This document shows, piece after piece, positions 52,286 to 62,618 of a DNA stretch of 64,000 nucleotides (position 1 is its first letter; each line of letters starts with the position of its first letter). The notes beneath the pieces were generated by a model. The model had not been told where the DNA came from. It worked only from the letters and a program-made list of their open reading frames with translations, and searched no databases. The position numbers were made by a program, and so were the translations under genes. Origin of the DNA: Branchiostoma belcheri (lineage: Eukaryota > Chordata > Leptocardii > Amphioxiformes > Branchiostomatidae); NCBI RefSeq assembly GCF_001625305.1, contig NW_017803069.1, positions 41,388 to 105,387 of the forward strand, given 5' to 3'.

Positions 52286-52731
52286 TTACTCAATTTGTTT
52301 TGGAAGGTCATTTGTACAAAGGGCAGGGACGATGCAAGATATTTCAGCTGGTTCGGCAGTCGGTTCGCTTGTGTGCTCGCTGATCATTCGTAAGTCTGTG
52401 TCCTGTTGAGTCGTCTCGTATGTGCTCTTGGGCAGGTCGCGTGGTTTCATGGTGTCGTGTGGGAGAATCGGGCTCTTCGGGATCGGTCGAGTGTCGAACC
52501 GACTCAACCCGAACTCGTTCCGATCCCTGGCGAAGGCGAACTCGTAGGTGCTCGGATATCTGGTGGTGGACTCGAAGCGGCTCAGCAGCTCGGTCGTTCC
52601 CGTCGTCCTTGTGGTGTGCATCCGGGATATTGTCGGTCTGCCGACCGTCATGCCTCGCGCCTCCCTCTTCTTCCGAGCGGCCTCAGGAAAACAGCAGGGC
52701 AGGGACGCCTTGAACTCGCTTCTAAATTTCT
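52286..52731 (-). CDS. HCRTR-like: Gene 2 exon 8: long cytoplasmic tail and stop
   Basis: EKFRSEFKASLPCCFPEAAR matches helix 8 and the palmitoylation CC pair of orexin receptors. GRPTISRMHTTRTTGT, then LLSRFESTTRYPS, parallels the shorter gene 1 tail (RPTISRVMTTKTTSTAD), and about 85 further Ser/Thr/Pro-rich residues are absent from gene 1. Acceptor CCCAAAG at the 52732 side; stop TAA at 52288-52286. Plus-strand frames here are shadows. Confidence 0.9.
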
Positions 52732-55700
52732 CTTTGGGAAAAAAAATCACAGAAGAAAGTCTTGTCAACATAAAGCAGTGGAATGTTGTCTTATAATCTT
52801 TGACAAGAGAACAATGTTTTTTTCAAGATATTGGTAAGAAGTGGCCTGAGAAATGGACAACACTATTAAATATAAGCCCGGGTCACACACACAGAACATT
52901 TCCACGATTACCAACCAACTAAGGTTGGCTAAAGTTTGAGAGCATGCAGTCTGACCAGACCTGAACTTGACCCAATCACTGCTGACCTACTCCAAAACGC
53001 CAGTCAAGCATGACCAAACATCCCGTCCCCCTGAATGTATAAAACATTTTGAAACATTCGACTGGCGCAGCAGAACAATAGCCGACCTGGCTGAACACCA
53101 GCCGACCTTGCTCCATATTTACTCCTTACCATGGTTGGTGTGGGAGGGGGGTGGATGTATCAGCAGTGTTCGGGAGTCTACACAAACACATGTTTGGTAT
53201 ACAGTTTTGCTGATGTATCTCACCACTCATGAAGTTGTAGATGAGCGGGTTGATGGCGCTGTTCAGGTACAGGAGCCAGTGGGACACCATGAAGGCGGCG
53301 TACACACCCTGTCTGTTGTTCGTGACGTCGAAGAACCCGTACACTCTGTCACAAACAAACAAACAATATTAGTTTTTACTGAATAAGGTATTCAATCCGT
53401 CATTACCTCCATGAAAAATGGAAGTATTGCTTTTGGTAAGTGTGTGTGTGTCCGTGTATGTGTCTATGTTTCCGCATGGCCCTCAGGTCAGATTGTAATA
53501 GATAAGGTTGGGTTCAGTCTGTCCCAGAGAAAGTCCTTAATCACGTCTACCTCTGCTAGCGCTTGCTGCTTTCGCATGTGTTTATGTTACATGACCTCCT
53601 TGAAAGCTGACAGTTGGGGTTGTTTCCAGTGCAAGTTAAATAAAGAGTTGTAGACACCTTGGCGAATGAGAAGGGGACACAGTCATAATTACACAAATTC
53701 TATATTTTATGGAGGTCTGATCGAGTCTTCGAATTCTTCTTGGTACAATGTGAAACTACCACACTTGCAGAAAGTGCATCTTCGAGTTCGAGTCCTGACG
53801 TGCCACTGATCTTGTGCCCTTGGGAAACTTTCCTCAAGTGAAAATGAGTATTGACCTGTACTGTATTTGTCCTCTTCGTTGGTGGCGGCATAAAATAAGT
53901 GGAAACAACTTGAGTGTGCCGTCTTGTAATGAAATGTTGGAATAAAACAAAGGTGCATAGCAAAGTATATTACCCTACCTTTTCAGGAAGGTGAGGATCA
54001 TGAGCGGGATGTAGCAGATCGCGAACACGACCACCACGGCCACCAGCATGCGCGCCACCTTGCGGCGGGACTGCACCGTGTTCTCAGCCGTCTTGTCGGC
54101 GATGGAGCCAGTTCCCGAGTGGAAGGACGACGAGGCCGTCACGACGGTTGCCGCGGCCGAAGATGACGTCGACAGCACGATGTTGTCCGAGGTGGAGCGG
54201 CTGACCGGGGTCTTGATGCGCTGGGAGTCGCTGGAGCGGCTGGGAGCTCGCAGGCTGGTGGAACTCGAGATGCCTTAGGGTAAAAAAGAGCGGATTCCAC
54301 AAGACATTAAGAGGAAAGGAAAACAATTGGAGAGAAACCTGACCAACATGTGCTTGACTCTGTTGTTTATGGAACCATGGGGGTAGAATTGAAATTCTAC
54401 CTCCATGATGGAACAGGACAAAATCATTCTTTAAAAAAAACAGTATAAAAAAAGGTTTTGCGATGAAGCTGGTAAAAGAATCTGACACGTATATACCGAT
54501 CTATGAATAAAATTATAATGGCTGATGAAGTAGTAGTTTATATGGAGATTAAAATGTATGGGAAACAGAAGCAAGCAGATCCAATGGAGTATTCACCATT
54601 TCCCATTCCCAGGATGCATATATATATAGCGCCAGGAGTAACAATTCCCAGGATTCATAGCGCCAGGGGTAACAATTCCCAGGATGCATAGCACCAGGGG
54701 GTCGGAATCATGTGTTCCCGTGGTGTTTTTACATTCGTTGATGACAGAATCTAAAATAATGAAGGTTCTCCTTAAATGTTTACATAATACAACATCTGTT
54801 GAATTATTTCAAGTAATAGTAATTCCTTTTCTATTAACAGACGGTATGATAATAATGTTACCACTGTATAGAGTGATGTTATAAACCTTATGTTCAATTT
54901 CTACTATAAAAACACAAGAATGTCACATTCTATTTCTTGTCAAATCCGACCCGTAGTAAGTCACTGGACGTTATAAGCTGTAAACTGTCAACAGATCATC
55001 ATCATTTCGGTTCGGTAAGTGAACTATTGCCCTCATCTGTAATGGTGGCGTACGCATATGAGTATCTCAACTATCGAAAGTCTATTGGCTCTCAAAAAAA
55101 TCTGTTGACATTCAAATGTCAACAGAAGGTTGACATTACACAGCTTATAATATCGACCCCTGGCGCTATGCTTCCCGGGATTGGGGAAAGGTGCATTGAC
55201 AGGCTCTTTAGTGGCCTATAACCTTGTAATGTTGCGGTGCAATCTGGGGATTTTTAACCCTGACGCTATGCATCCTGAGAAATGGATGGATTGGATCATG
55301 TGGCATTGGATGGTAATCAATAATGTCAAAAAAGCGTCACAATCACTCTTTCAAAACAACTACAAATTTCCTGACAGTACTAAGGAAGACTGTAGTCATC
55401 TCACGAAAAAAAAAACCTAATCAAAATTACCTTCGCATATGGTCTGCTCTGTTAATCCTTACTCAAACACATTCATATATATGGTGGCATAAGTCCCTCC
55501 TGCTATAAAATTGCAACATGACGTAACCTAACACTAGTTACCATGGTGACAGACACCTGGTTCAGGTCATTTGTTTGGAGAAGAAGAGGAAGAAGAAACA
55601 GAGCAAAAACAATATGTTTTCCTTCTGCGAAGGTAAACGTAAAAAGAAAGGTCATTTGAAATAAAAAAGAACTGAACTGAACTGAACTCCAATAGATAAG

Positions 55701-58700
55701 ATAGACACGACGAAACTTTGGGTCTATAAGGCAAAACCAGACCTCCTTTTCGTTTCCTGTAGCGAACTACTTCGCCACCAGCAACTCGCATAGCAAGCAT
55801 CACTGTGCGATAGAACGGAGAGCAGGGTTAGTACTCACACACAGCAACACACTCACTCTGGGAGAGGTCATTTCTAAAGCACATGTGTAGGTTGTCGTCT
55901 GAGTTCCATTATATTTACATGTTCATTACAGCTTGCGATCAACAAAAGTTTACCAACAGAAGCAATTAAACAAAGCAGAACAATTTGACAGCATATAGGA
56001 TTCTAGCAAGAATTGTTTTCTCGCTTACAATATTGACTACATGCAAAATGGTGGGACATTTTTTTGGGGGTGGGGGTGGAAGCATTTTGGCATTGAAGAT
56101 CGTCACACATTCATAACCTTCCCCTCAACACCAGCAGCCGACCAAGGACTGTTCAGATTTAGGTCACTTTACTATGCGAATCGAATCTGAGTTAAATTTG
56201 AGTCAAATTTGACTGCCAACCATGGCTAAACCTCCCGTCCACACTCGATTGTTTTGAAACATTTTGAAACATTCGGCTGGCGCAGCCGAACAGTAGCCAA
56301 CCTGGCCGAACACCAGCTGCAGCCAACCTTGCTCCCAACCTACTCCTAACCATGGTTGGGGGGGAGTTTGGCTAGTGTTCGGGAGGCCATATTCAGCTAT
56401 GTGTGACGGGGGACGTTACCACATACCTGGCACCTGGTCGCTCCAGAGTTTCCACACGATCATACAGTAGGACACCATCATGAGGACGATCGGGATCCCA
56501 AACAGCACCATCACGATCGCGGCGTGGTAGATCTTTCCGTAAATGGGATCTAGTTATGAAGTCAGACAACAGATTTATTTCGTTAGTGTGAAGAGAATGT
56601 CGCTGTAAAGAAACATTATCTTGGAAGTTCATCTGTGTTGGTACAAGGGCATTATACTGTATAATGTCCTTGGTTGGTAAAAGTTATTATGAAGCAAATT
56701 TAAACTGTAATTTCCAATACAAGAAATTGGACTTACACTTTTCAACTGTACAACTAGTCTTGAACTGTCTTGTAAATGATTGTACTTACCTTCACACCGA
56801 GTACATAATATTTCATTTAAATTTCAAAATTTCATGTAAAGCCTTTTATCCTTAATCGCATTTTTGAAATTTCGTAATTTGTATCTGCTCTGTGTGTTTT
56901 CTGCAGTATGATTGACTCAACTTACTTTGTAAAGAATTGACCAGGAAATTGACTTTTGTATCGTCCTAATGTTTCATAACGCAGCTACAGTATGACTCCT
57001 ACATTTCGCAATGTCGTATCATTATGATAGTAAACCTGTGCGTGGTGTAAACTGTAGATCTATCCACCTCTTGAAATTGACAACCATTGGAAGTCTTAAA
57101 CAAGTCTCAATCGTTTCCTTTTTGATGTGACACGGTTGACATTTAATTTCACGCCAACTGCGTCGCCAATCTTCCGAGACGACTTAAGAATATTGGTTAG
57201 GCTATGATTGCCTAAAACCCCAGGGAATCTCCAATTAGTCCACATCAAGTAATTTTTATGGATGACATCAGCGCGCATTAATTTTCGCCTGATTTTGGAA
57301 AATAAACAAGAAATTTTGTTGCCTTCTTACAATGGTCAACTTGCCGAAAATGGGAAAAGATGTCTGTTGCCATGCCGGAAGGTGGATGGCAGATAACTAT
57401 GAAGAGAGGAGACAAGAAAAGGCTCATTTTGATTCTTAATTTAATGCAGTGATACGTGATGCTGGCTGTGCTTATGTGATGTTCCCTATGTATAAAAACC
57501 ATTTGTACAATGATTGAGTCAAAATTTTAAAATGTAGGAACCTTGTTTTTTTCAGCCCGTCTTGTTTTTTTTCGCCCGCTCGCATTAGATTTGGAGTCTG
57601 CGGAGGATGTCATCCATATAATTAACCTGCTGTGGCCGTAGTAGTTAACGGTCTCCCAGGGCAGCTGGCTTCGTGTAATGACAAATATTGTTGACATTGT
57701 TGCTCGTTAGAGAAATTACTTCGCAGCCGCATGGTCGATTTGAAGAAAACGGTAATTTTCGGCAACATCAGGACCATCAGGCTCAGATCCATACAGATTA
57801 GGAATGCTCTCGAATTTTTTCCTGCGACTTTAAGATCATAAACATCTACAATTTCTGTTTTTCGCTCAGTGAAATCCTTTTTTCCACAAGAATAAAGCTG
57901 AAGGATTCTAGATCAATTGACATTGAGGTACACTGAGGAGGGTTAAATGATTAAATCTCCTTGATGTACGTTTATGAACTGATACCATCTTATAGGCTTC
58001 TAATGCAATTTCCCCGTACATGATGAAATCTGTCTGATGTTGAAATTTCTGCCATTTCTAAAACAAGCAGCCGTTTTCCGTCGGTGACATCGCATTTTTG
58101 CCTCACAGATATCAGTATGCCGTGGGATAGGATTGATTCAACTTCCAATGCAATATCAGGTCGGCAAAACTAGAAATATTTTGAATGAGGCAATCTGTAT
58201 GATATTGACACATACTGTAACACATCAGCACACGTCAGCATTTCATACTTTAGGCAATTAAAACTGCAGAAACAATCCCCAAGATGAGTCCTTTATTTTC
58301 AGGGTGGTACCCTAAAAATCAATTCAGGTCCTTCCAGTAACTGTTTTTTTCGTCAGAATTTTGGGGATTTTTGCTCCATGAGTGTCGTTGTACATTGGGA
58401 CATTGTTGTTTCAGCTTAGTATGTACATAAGTAACCAAAATATCGACTTGAAAAATCTGGTTTCCAAGCCTTTTAAAAGCACGGATGACTTTAAAGGAAT
58501 GACCAGAAAATTGACTTTGAAACTCCAAGTTTTGCCAATCTAAAATTGCCTTTTGATGCCTTTAGATAAAGATATAAGGTATTCCGAGTGCAGAATATAG
58601 ACGTCGTGTTGAATAATAACAAGACTTGGACTGCTTCTGCCAGAAAACTGCCCCGAGGTTTTTCACGATCTGCCATCACGACTCTCTTTGAACCTATCCG

Positions 58701-61170
58701 CGGCAGAGCTTCAACTCTGATTGAGGAAGAAACTCAACCATCAATCCGTTCTAAGAATCCCACTGCGTCCGTGCGCGGATTGAATCGCTGACGTATGAAC
58801 AAGCGGAAAGGGCAATACAAATCTCAAAAGAGAGCTTTGCTAAATTTGAGTTGAATGGGAGAGATTATGGAAACGACTGCGTTGCAATTTCCTTGACATC
58901 AGAGCAGCGGCCATCTGAATGATGTGAATCATAAAGGAGATGATTCACGTTTAGACGGGGCTGATCCTCTGTGTATATGTTCTTATGCATGACGGAAGTA
59001 GAAATATATAGACATATGGACACAACAAGTAAATTCTATGGATGACATCCACCACAGACTTCAAATCTAATGCGATAGGGCGAAAAAAAACAAGGCGGGC
59101 CAAAAAAAAACAAGATTCCTACATCTTAAAATATAACATATACACAGCCACCATCACGTATAAAAGGAACGAAATACATCACTACATTAAAGTAAAAGAC
59201 AAAACATTAACTCAGAGCCTCGTCTTGTCTCCTCTCTTCATATTCATCTGCCATCCACGTTCTGGCATGGCAACAGACATCTTTGCCCATTATTTTCGGC
59301 ATGTTGACCAATGTCAGATGACATGCAACAATTTTCCCCCAAATCAGGTGAAAATTAATGCGCGCGCTGAAGTCATCTATAAAAATTACTTGCTGTGGCC
59401 TATATAAAACATCAACACTCGTTTGGAAAAAGTGTGTAACCGTTTTGTCACCATAATTTACCGTGAACTGCCTGGGCATACTCCCCCTACGTGTAGGTTA
59501 AAGGTGCCCAATCCAGTTTTTAGGGCTTGATCATGAAAACCAGATTATCTAAATTCAATATTCTTGTCACTTATCTACCTACTAAGTTGAAACAACACCG
59601 TCCCAATGTATAGCGACATTCACTGGAGCAAGATGCCGAAAATTGTGACTGAAAACGAATTACTGGTAAGATCCTCGATTGATTTTTGTGGTACCACCCA
59701 GAAAATAGCACCCCCATTAATTCACCATATAGAGAACTCCAGGTGATATAATGGGATAGAATATCAGGCTACCTATAGCTACCCCATGTAAAAATAGATA
59801 GCACGTTTTTTGATGGACAATACTTTTCAGTACTAAATAAATGGGATAGATACCCAAAGCTAAATAAATGGGATAGATAACCATTGTTACTGTTTATTCT
59901 ACCCACAAGTATTCAACTAGATTTTCCAATTCTTGCAGTTTCAAACTACCTAAACCAAAAACAAAAAGCAAAAAGCGAACATTTCTCTACCGCGCCATTA
60001 ATCTATGGAACACCCTGCCACCCAGTATCAAAACACTGACCAGTCTGCATCAATTGAAAAAGGCCATCCACCAGTTGTACATAAGTTACAGTAAGTTGTA
60101 TATATTAAGTTAAGTCATGATCGTTTTGTTTAACCTGTGTATAATTTGTGATGATTATGTATGTTCATTCTCTTTTATTTTGTTGTCAGTATATTCATAT
60201 GTTTTGAATCCTGGAAGACTAGTCGTCATGGACTAAAGGGTATCGAAATAAACGAATAAACGAGCTGACATGTGGGCATCCTGACCTGGCCAGTGCTCGT
60301 CGCACACCGTCATGAGGTCTGTCTTGTGTTCCGGGTAGAAGCGGCTGGTTTTGTACATGGGCACCAGCGGGGCCATGATGCTTAGCGACACCACCCAGAT
60401 CAGGCAGATGATGGTGCGCGCACGCGCGTTGGTGCTCTTGAACTTCAGAGGATGGACGATGGCGTACCAGCGCTCTACTGCGATTGCGCAAAGGGTCAGG
60501 ACCGAAACGGACACGGACACCATCTACATGAACAGAAAACGAAATTCGTTCACCTTAAGTAGTTTTTAAGATGTTTGTGTTGTACATGTAAGATGACACA
60601 ATATTGTACAGCTTCCAAGTGAATTGCTAATCTCCTACAAGATCTTTTGGTGACTGCAAAGACAATGTTAACCCTTGTCCTGCTGGCATTTTTTACACAA
60701 TATTTTTACACCAATATGACCAATCTCTTCAAAACGTAATCTCGCGAGAGTTACGGTGACGGATACGTGACCTTATTTATGTATCATCAGTAAAGTCTCG
60801 TGTGAATAAGGTCACGTGTCTAGTAACCGTAACTCTCGCGAGATTACGTTTTTGAAGTGATTGTTCATTCATTATCCTGATGAAGGCGACAGTGGTCGTT
60901 GAAAATTTGATCTGTGTAACTTTGTGCTGGAATAATGTTCAACATTTTGCTATAACCGACTTCTATTTAGGTGTGGAAAACGTTTACTTACCTGTAAGTA
61001 GGGTATGATCTTGCACATGGTCTCTCCGAAGAACCATGTCTCCATGATGTCCACCACCAGGGTGGGCGGCAGACAGATGATGGTGACCAGCAGGTCCCCT
61101 GCCGACAGGTTCGCGATGAAATAGTTCGTCACCGTCCGCATGTGGCTGTTCCTGGCCACCACGAAGCAAA
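52286..61170 (-). CDS. HCRTR-like: Gene 2: second orexin receptor-like GPCR, 5' partial
   Basis: Exons 61170-60992, 60523-60286, 56549-56427, 54273-53979, 53345-53224 and 52731-52286 (179, 238, 123, 295, 122, 446 nt) join in frame with the same phases as gene 1, giving about 467 residues from late TM1 to the stop. Motifs: HMRTVTNYFIANLS and ETWFFG (TM2 region), VSVSVSVLTL (TM3), ERWYAIVHPLKFKST, TVCDEHW (loop 2), CYIP in TM6 (human receptors have CYLP, gene 1 has CWAP) and NPLIY in TM7. The tail after TM7 is much longer than in gene 1 (148 against 66 codons) and starts with a CC pair suited to palmitoylation. The first exon (N-terminus and most of TM1) was not found up to 64000; intron 1 of gene 1 is over 8 kb, so it probably lies outside. 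Tandem paralogue of gene 1, same strand, upstream of it. Confidence 0.9.
52870..53180. mobile_element. Family J element, copy 3
   Basis: AAGCCCGGGTCACACACACA at the left; internal TTTTGAAACATTCGACTGGC, AACAATAGCCGACCTGGCTG and CACCAGCCGACCTTGCTCCA; right part diverged, about 45 bp below the exon 7 donor of gene 2. Confidence 0.72.
53224..53345 (-). CDS. HCRTR-like: Gene 2 exon 7: extracellular loop 3 and TM7
   Basis: VYGFFDVTNNRQGVYAAFMV then SHWLLYLNSAINPLIYNFMS, with NPLIY. SHWLxYxNSAxNPxIYNFxS is very close to human orexin receptors. Acceptor TGTGACAG, donor GTGAGA. 122 nt as in gene 1. Confidence 0.93.
53400..53948. mobile_element. Family P repeat copy 6 and a SINE relative
   Basis: 53400-53665: ACCTCCATGAAAAATGGAAG, GTGTGTGTGTCCGTGTATGT and TTACATGACCTCCTTGAAAG (inverse of copy 1). 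53770-53948: GAGTTCGAGTCCTGACGTGC (B-box-like), CTTGTGCCCTTGGGAAA and GAAATGTTGGAATAAAAC, the same family as the 31849-32060 SINE. In gene 2 intron 6. Confidence 0.7.
53979..54273 (-). CDS. HCRTR-like: Gene 2 exon 6: intracellular loop 3 and TM6
   Basis: A Ser-rich loop (ISSSTSLRAPSRSSDSQRIK, then STSSSAAATVVTASSS) leads to QSRRKVARMLVAVVVVFAIC and YIPLMILTFLKR. RRKxARMLxxVxxVFAICYxP is the orexin-receptor TM6 signature. Acceptor CCCTAAG, donor GTAGGG. Loop sequence is unrelated to gene 1 apart from its Ser/Pro richness. The higher GC of this exon produces long shadow frames. Confidence 0.92.
54595..55275. mobile_element. Family G element, copy 3 (compound)
   Basis: CATTCCCAGGATGCATATAT, ATTCCCAGGATTCATAGCGC and ATTCCCAGGATGCATAGCAC in tandem at the left; GACGCTATGCATCCTGAGAA inverted near 55265; an extra internal terminus CTATGCTTCCCGGGATTGGG near 55165. 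Probably one copy inserted into another. In gene 2 intron 4. Confidence 0.72.
55430..55634. mobile_element. Family D element, copy 5
   Basis: TTACCTTCGCATATGGTCTG to CTTCTGCGAAGGTAAAC. Inverted 13-bp ends are intact; interior AATTGCAACATGACGTAACC and AGAGCAAAAACAATATGTTT. Confidence 0.82.
56165..56412. mobile_element. Family J element, copy 4
   Basis: GCCAACCATGGCTAAACCTC, CATTTTGAAACATTCGGCTG, CCGAACAGTAGCCAACCTGG and TATTCAGCTATGTGTGACGG. It ends about 15 bp from the exon 4 donor of gene 2. Confidence 0.78.
56427..56549 (-). CDS. HCRTR-like: Gene 2 exon 4: TM5
   Basis: DPIYGKIYHAAIVMVLFGIP then IVLMMVSYCMIVWKLWSDQV. Acceptor ATAACTAG, donor GTATGT. YCMIVWKLWSDQVPG parallels LQIFRKLWCRQIPG of human receptors and gene 1 exon 4. 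123 nt (gene 1: 126). Confidence 0.9.
57238..57636. mobile_element. Family A MITE, copy 9
   Basis: GTCCACATCAAGTAATTTTT with ATGGATGACATCAGCGCGCA to GATGTCATCCATATAATTAA then CCTGCTGTGGCC. Contains CCGGAAGGTGGATGGCAG and TTGGAGTCTGCGGAGGATGT. In gene 2 intron 3; 56650-57237 and 57640-57996 show nothing recognised. Confidence 0.8.
57997..58562. mobile_element. Family E MITE, copy 8 (composite)
   Basis: AGGCTTCTAATGCAATTTCC at the left, a second terminus CAATGCAATATCAGGTCGGC then AAAACTAG near 58147, and GCCAATCTAAAATTGCCTTT then TGATGCC at the right. It looks like one E element inside or beside another. Confidence 0.65.
59019..59400. mobile_element. Family A MITE, copy 10
   Basis: GGACACAACAAGTAAATTCT to AAAAATTACTTGCTGTGGCC; interior ACAAGGCGGGCC, CCATCCACGTTCTGGCATGG and GCGCGCGCTGAAGTCATC. 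Opposite internal orientation to copy 8. Confidence 0.83.
59700..59890. repeat. Family M repeat, copy 2
   Basis: CCCATTAATTCACCATATAG, TAATGGGATAGAATATCAGG, TAGCACGTTTTTTGATGGAC and two tandem AAATAAATGGGATAGATA units. Preceded at 59502-59710 by a family E fragment (CCAATCCAGTTTTTAGGGCT). Confidence 0.65.
59975..60115 (+). pseudogene. Short non-LTR retrotransposon C-terminal remnant
   Basis: Plus strand reads KRTFLYRAINLWNTLPPSIK then TLTSLHQLKKAIHQLY and a stop at TAA. xFxYRxINLWNxLPxSI is the typical last segment of non-LTR reverse transcriptases. Fewer than 50 codons survive. Lies about 170 bp from gene 2 exon 3. Confidence 0.7.
60286..60523 (-). CDS. HCRTR-like: Gene 2 exon 3: TM3, TM4 and extracellular loop 2
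   Basis: MVSVSVSVLTLCAIAVERWY, AIVHPLKFKSTNARAR, ICLIWVVSLSIMAPLVPMYK and TVCDEHWPG. Acceptor TTCATGTAG, donor GTCAGG. 238 nt. The TM3 half is very close to gene 1; the TM4/loop 2 half is diverged. Confidence 0.93.
60730..60950. repeat. Family C element with palindromic core
   Basis: AACGTAATCTCGCGAGAGTT and AACTCTCGCGAGATTACGTT form inverted arms of about 50 bp with GTCACGTG between, then TTATCCTGATGAAGGCGACA and GTGCTGGAATAATGTTCAAC. TCTCGCGAGA appears on both arms. It lies between exons 2 and 3 of gene 2. Confidence 0.82.
60992..61170 (-). CDS. HCRTR-like: Gene 2 exon 2: end of TM1, TM2, loop 1, start of TM3
   Basis: VCFVVARNSHMRTVTNYFIA, NLSAGDLLVTIICLPPTLVV and DIMETWFFGETMCKIIPYLQ. 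Acceptor TTCTGCAG, donor GTAAGT. The 150 bases 61010-61159 differ from gene 1 (10674-10823) at a single position, a Val-to-Ala change. Confidence 0.94.
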
Positions 61171-61211
61171 CTGCAGAAAACAAGGCCGAAACGGAAAGAA
61201 CTATATAGAAA

Positions 61212-61455
61212 CTGGTAACATTTCCAAAGCAAATGCATAATGTTTACCTTCGCTCTGCTCTGTTATTTCTTACTCAAACACATTCATATATATGGTGACA
61301 GGAGTCTCAACCCCTCCTGCTATAAAATTGCAACATGATGTAACCCAACACTAGTTACCATGGTAACAGAAAGTCTGGTTCAGGTCATTGACCTTTCTGG
61401 TTTGGAGAGGAAGAGGAAGAAAAAGAGAGCAAAGACAGTATGTTTTACTTTGGTA
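61212..61455. mobile_element. Family D element, copy 6
   Basis: TTTCCAAAGCAAATGCATAA then TGTTTACCTTCG to ACTTTGGTAAAC. It starts about 40 bp upstream (gene sense) of exon 2, mirroring gene 1. Confidence 0.78.
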
Positions 61456-61844
61456 AACATGACAAGAATTCCGAGCTAGGAAAACATTAAACACAGGTTT
61501 AAGATTTGCTCTTTCTTACCCAACAAATTTCCTGTTGGTGCAAAATCTGCATCAAGGCAAAAATACACGGAGAAATTGCACTAAAATTGTCTAATTTCAG
61601 GTCATGATATCGATAGGGGCAAGGTACATTCTCGGCTCAAAAAGCCACTGAAGGGGGTGAGGGGAAATACAAACTCAGCCACGTTTGGGATGGTTTTCTC
61701 GCCGAAAAAGCGCCACCTACATTACCTACAAATAGCGGCGAGAAGCTCTGAGGAAAATGTCAGACGACATCGAAACGTAGGCAGGTAAGAAACATTACCG
61801 GTAACATAAAGAGAAAATCCCTATATCTTAAGAATTTTGAGATA

Positions 61845-62085
61845 TCTCAGACCTCCATGAAATGTTTACAAATTTAGATCTTGTGTGATAGTAACTGTGT
61901 CCTCTTCTCATTGACCATGGTGTCTACACATCTTTCTTTATCGTATAAGAGAAACAACACCAGCTGTCAAGGAGATCATGTAGCCGATTTTGTCGAACAC
62001 CAGCCGACTTGGCGCCGACGTACTCCTAACCATGGTTGTGGGGAGTCTGGCTAGTGTTCGGCAGTCCAAAGTCATGATTGTGTGT
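61845..62085. repeat. Family P fragment followed by family J fragment
   Basis: 61845-61985: CAGACCTCCATGAAATGTTT, TTTAGATCTTGTGTGATAGT and ACACCAGCTGTCAAGGAGAT. 61990-62085: CGAACACCAGCCGACTTGGC and CTACTCCTAACCATGGTTGT. 62085-62618 shows nothing recognised. Confidence 0.68.
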
Positions 62086-62618
62086 GAAGAAGGAGAAGTT
62101 GAGTGATGTTTTACGTCTTTCCATTCTATAGATCCTGCTAAACCACGGTGAGTCAGTGACCGGTACTTTTACGGTCTGACACATAGAGCCAAGAAACTCT
62201 AGTAAGACCAGGAATCAACTCTGTAGCGTCTGGCTCCTTCAACTTCAAGAAAGTCCACGATTCTAAAGAAATGACTTGCCGTTAGGCAGAAGTGCACATT
62301 GCCGAGTTCAAAGCACGCCTGTATTTTATGTCCACATTTCAGACGATTATCGTTAACGCCGGCGGTGATAACGTGCAGCTTTTCGTCTTTCCGGCAACTT
62401 ACCGGAAGTCTCTTTTTCGTGTTTCATTTCGTTTTACGGTGATCTGTACGTGTGACATGTTAAACCTGACTCCATGTACGCTATCTGAGCCCCCCTCGGG
62501 ATGGCTATTAGCCGTATGTTTGAGGTGCTCGCTATATCTATAACATGTCACTTGTCTGCAAAGTTTAGTTCTAGAAAACACTTGTGAGTGCAACCAAGGA
62601 CACATCGTCATGGAGTAA

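Noticed and set aside
52406-52837. Plus-strand ORFs of 82-143 codons opposite gene 2 exon 8 (also opposite exons at 2480-2845, 10599-10871 and 54048-54278)
   Set aside because: Shadow frames of GC-rich receptor exons; the minus strand carries the conserved receptor motifs and splice sites.
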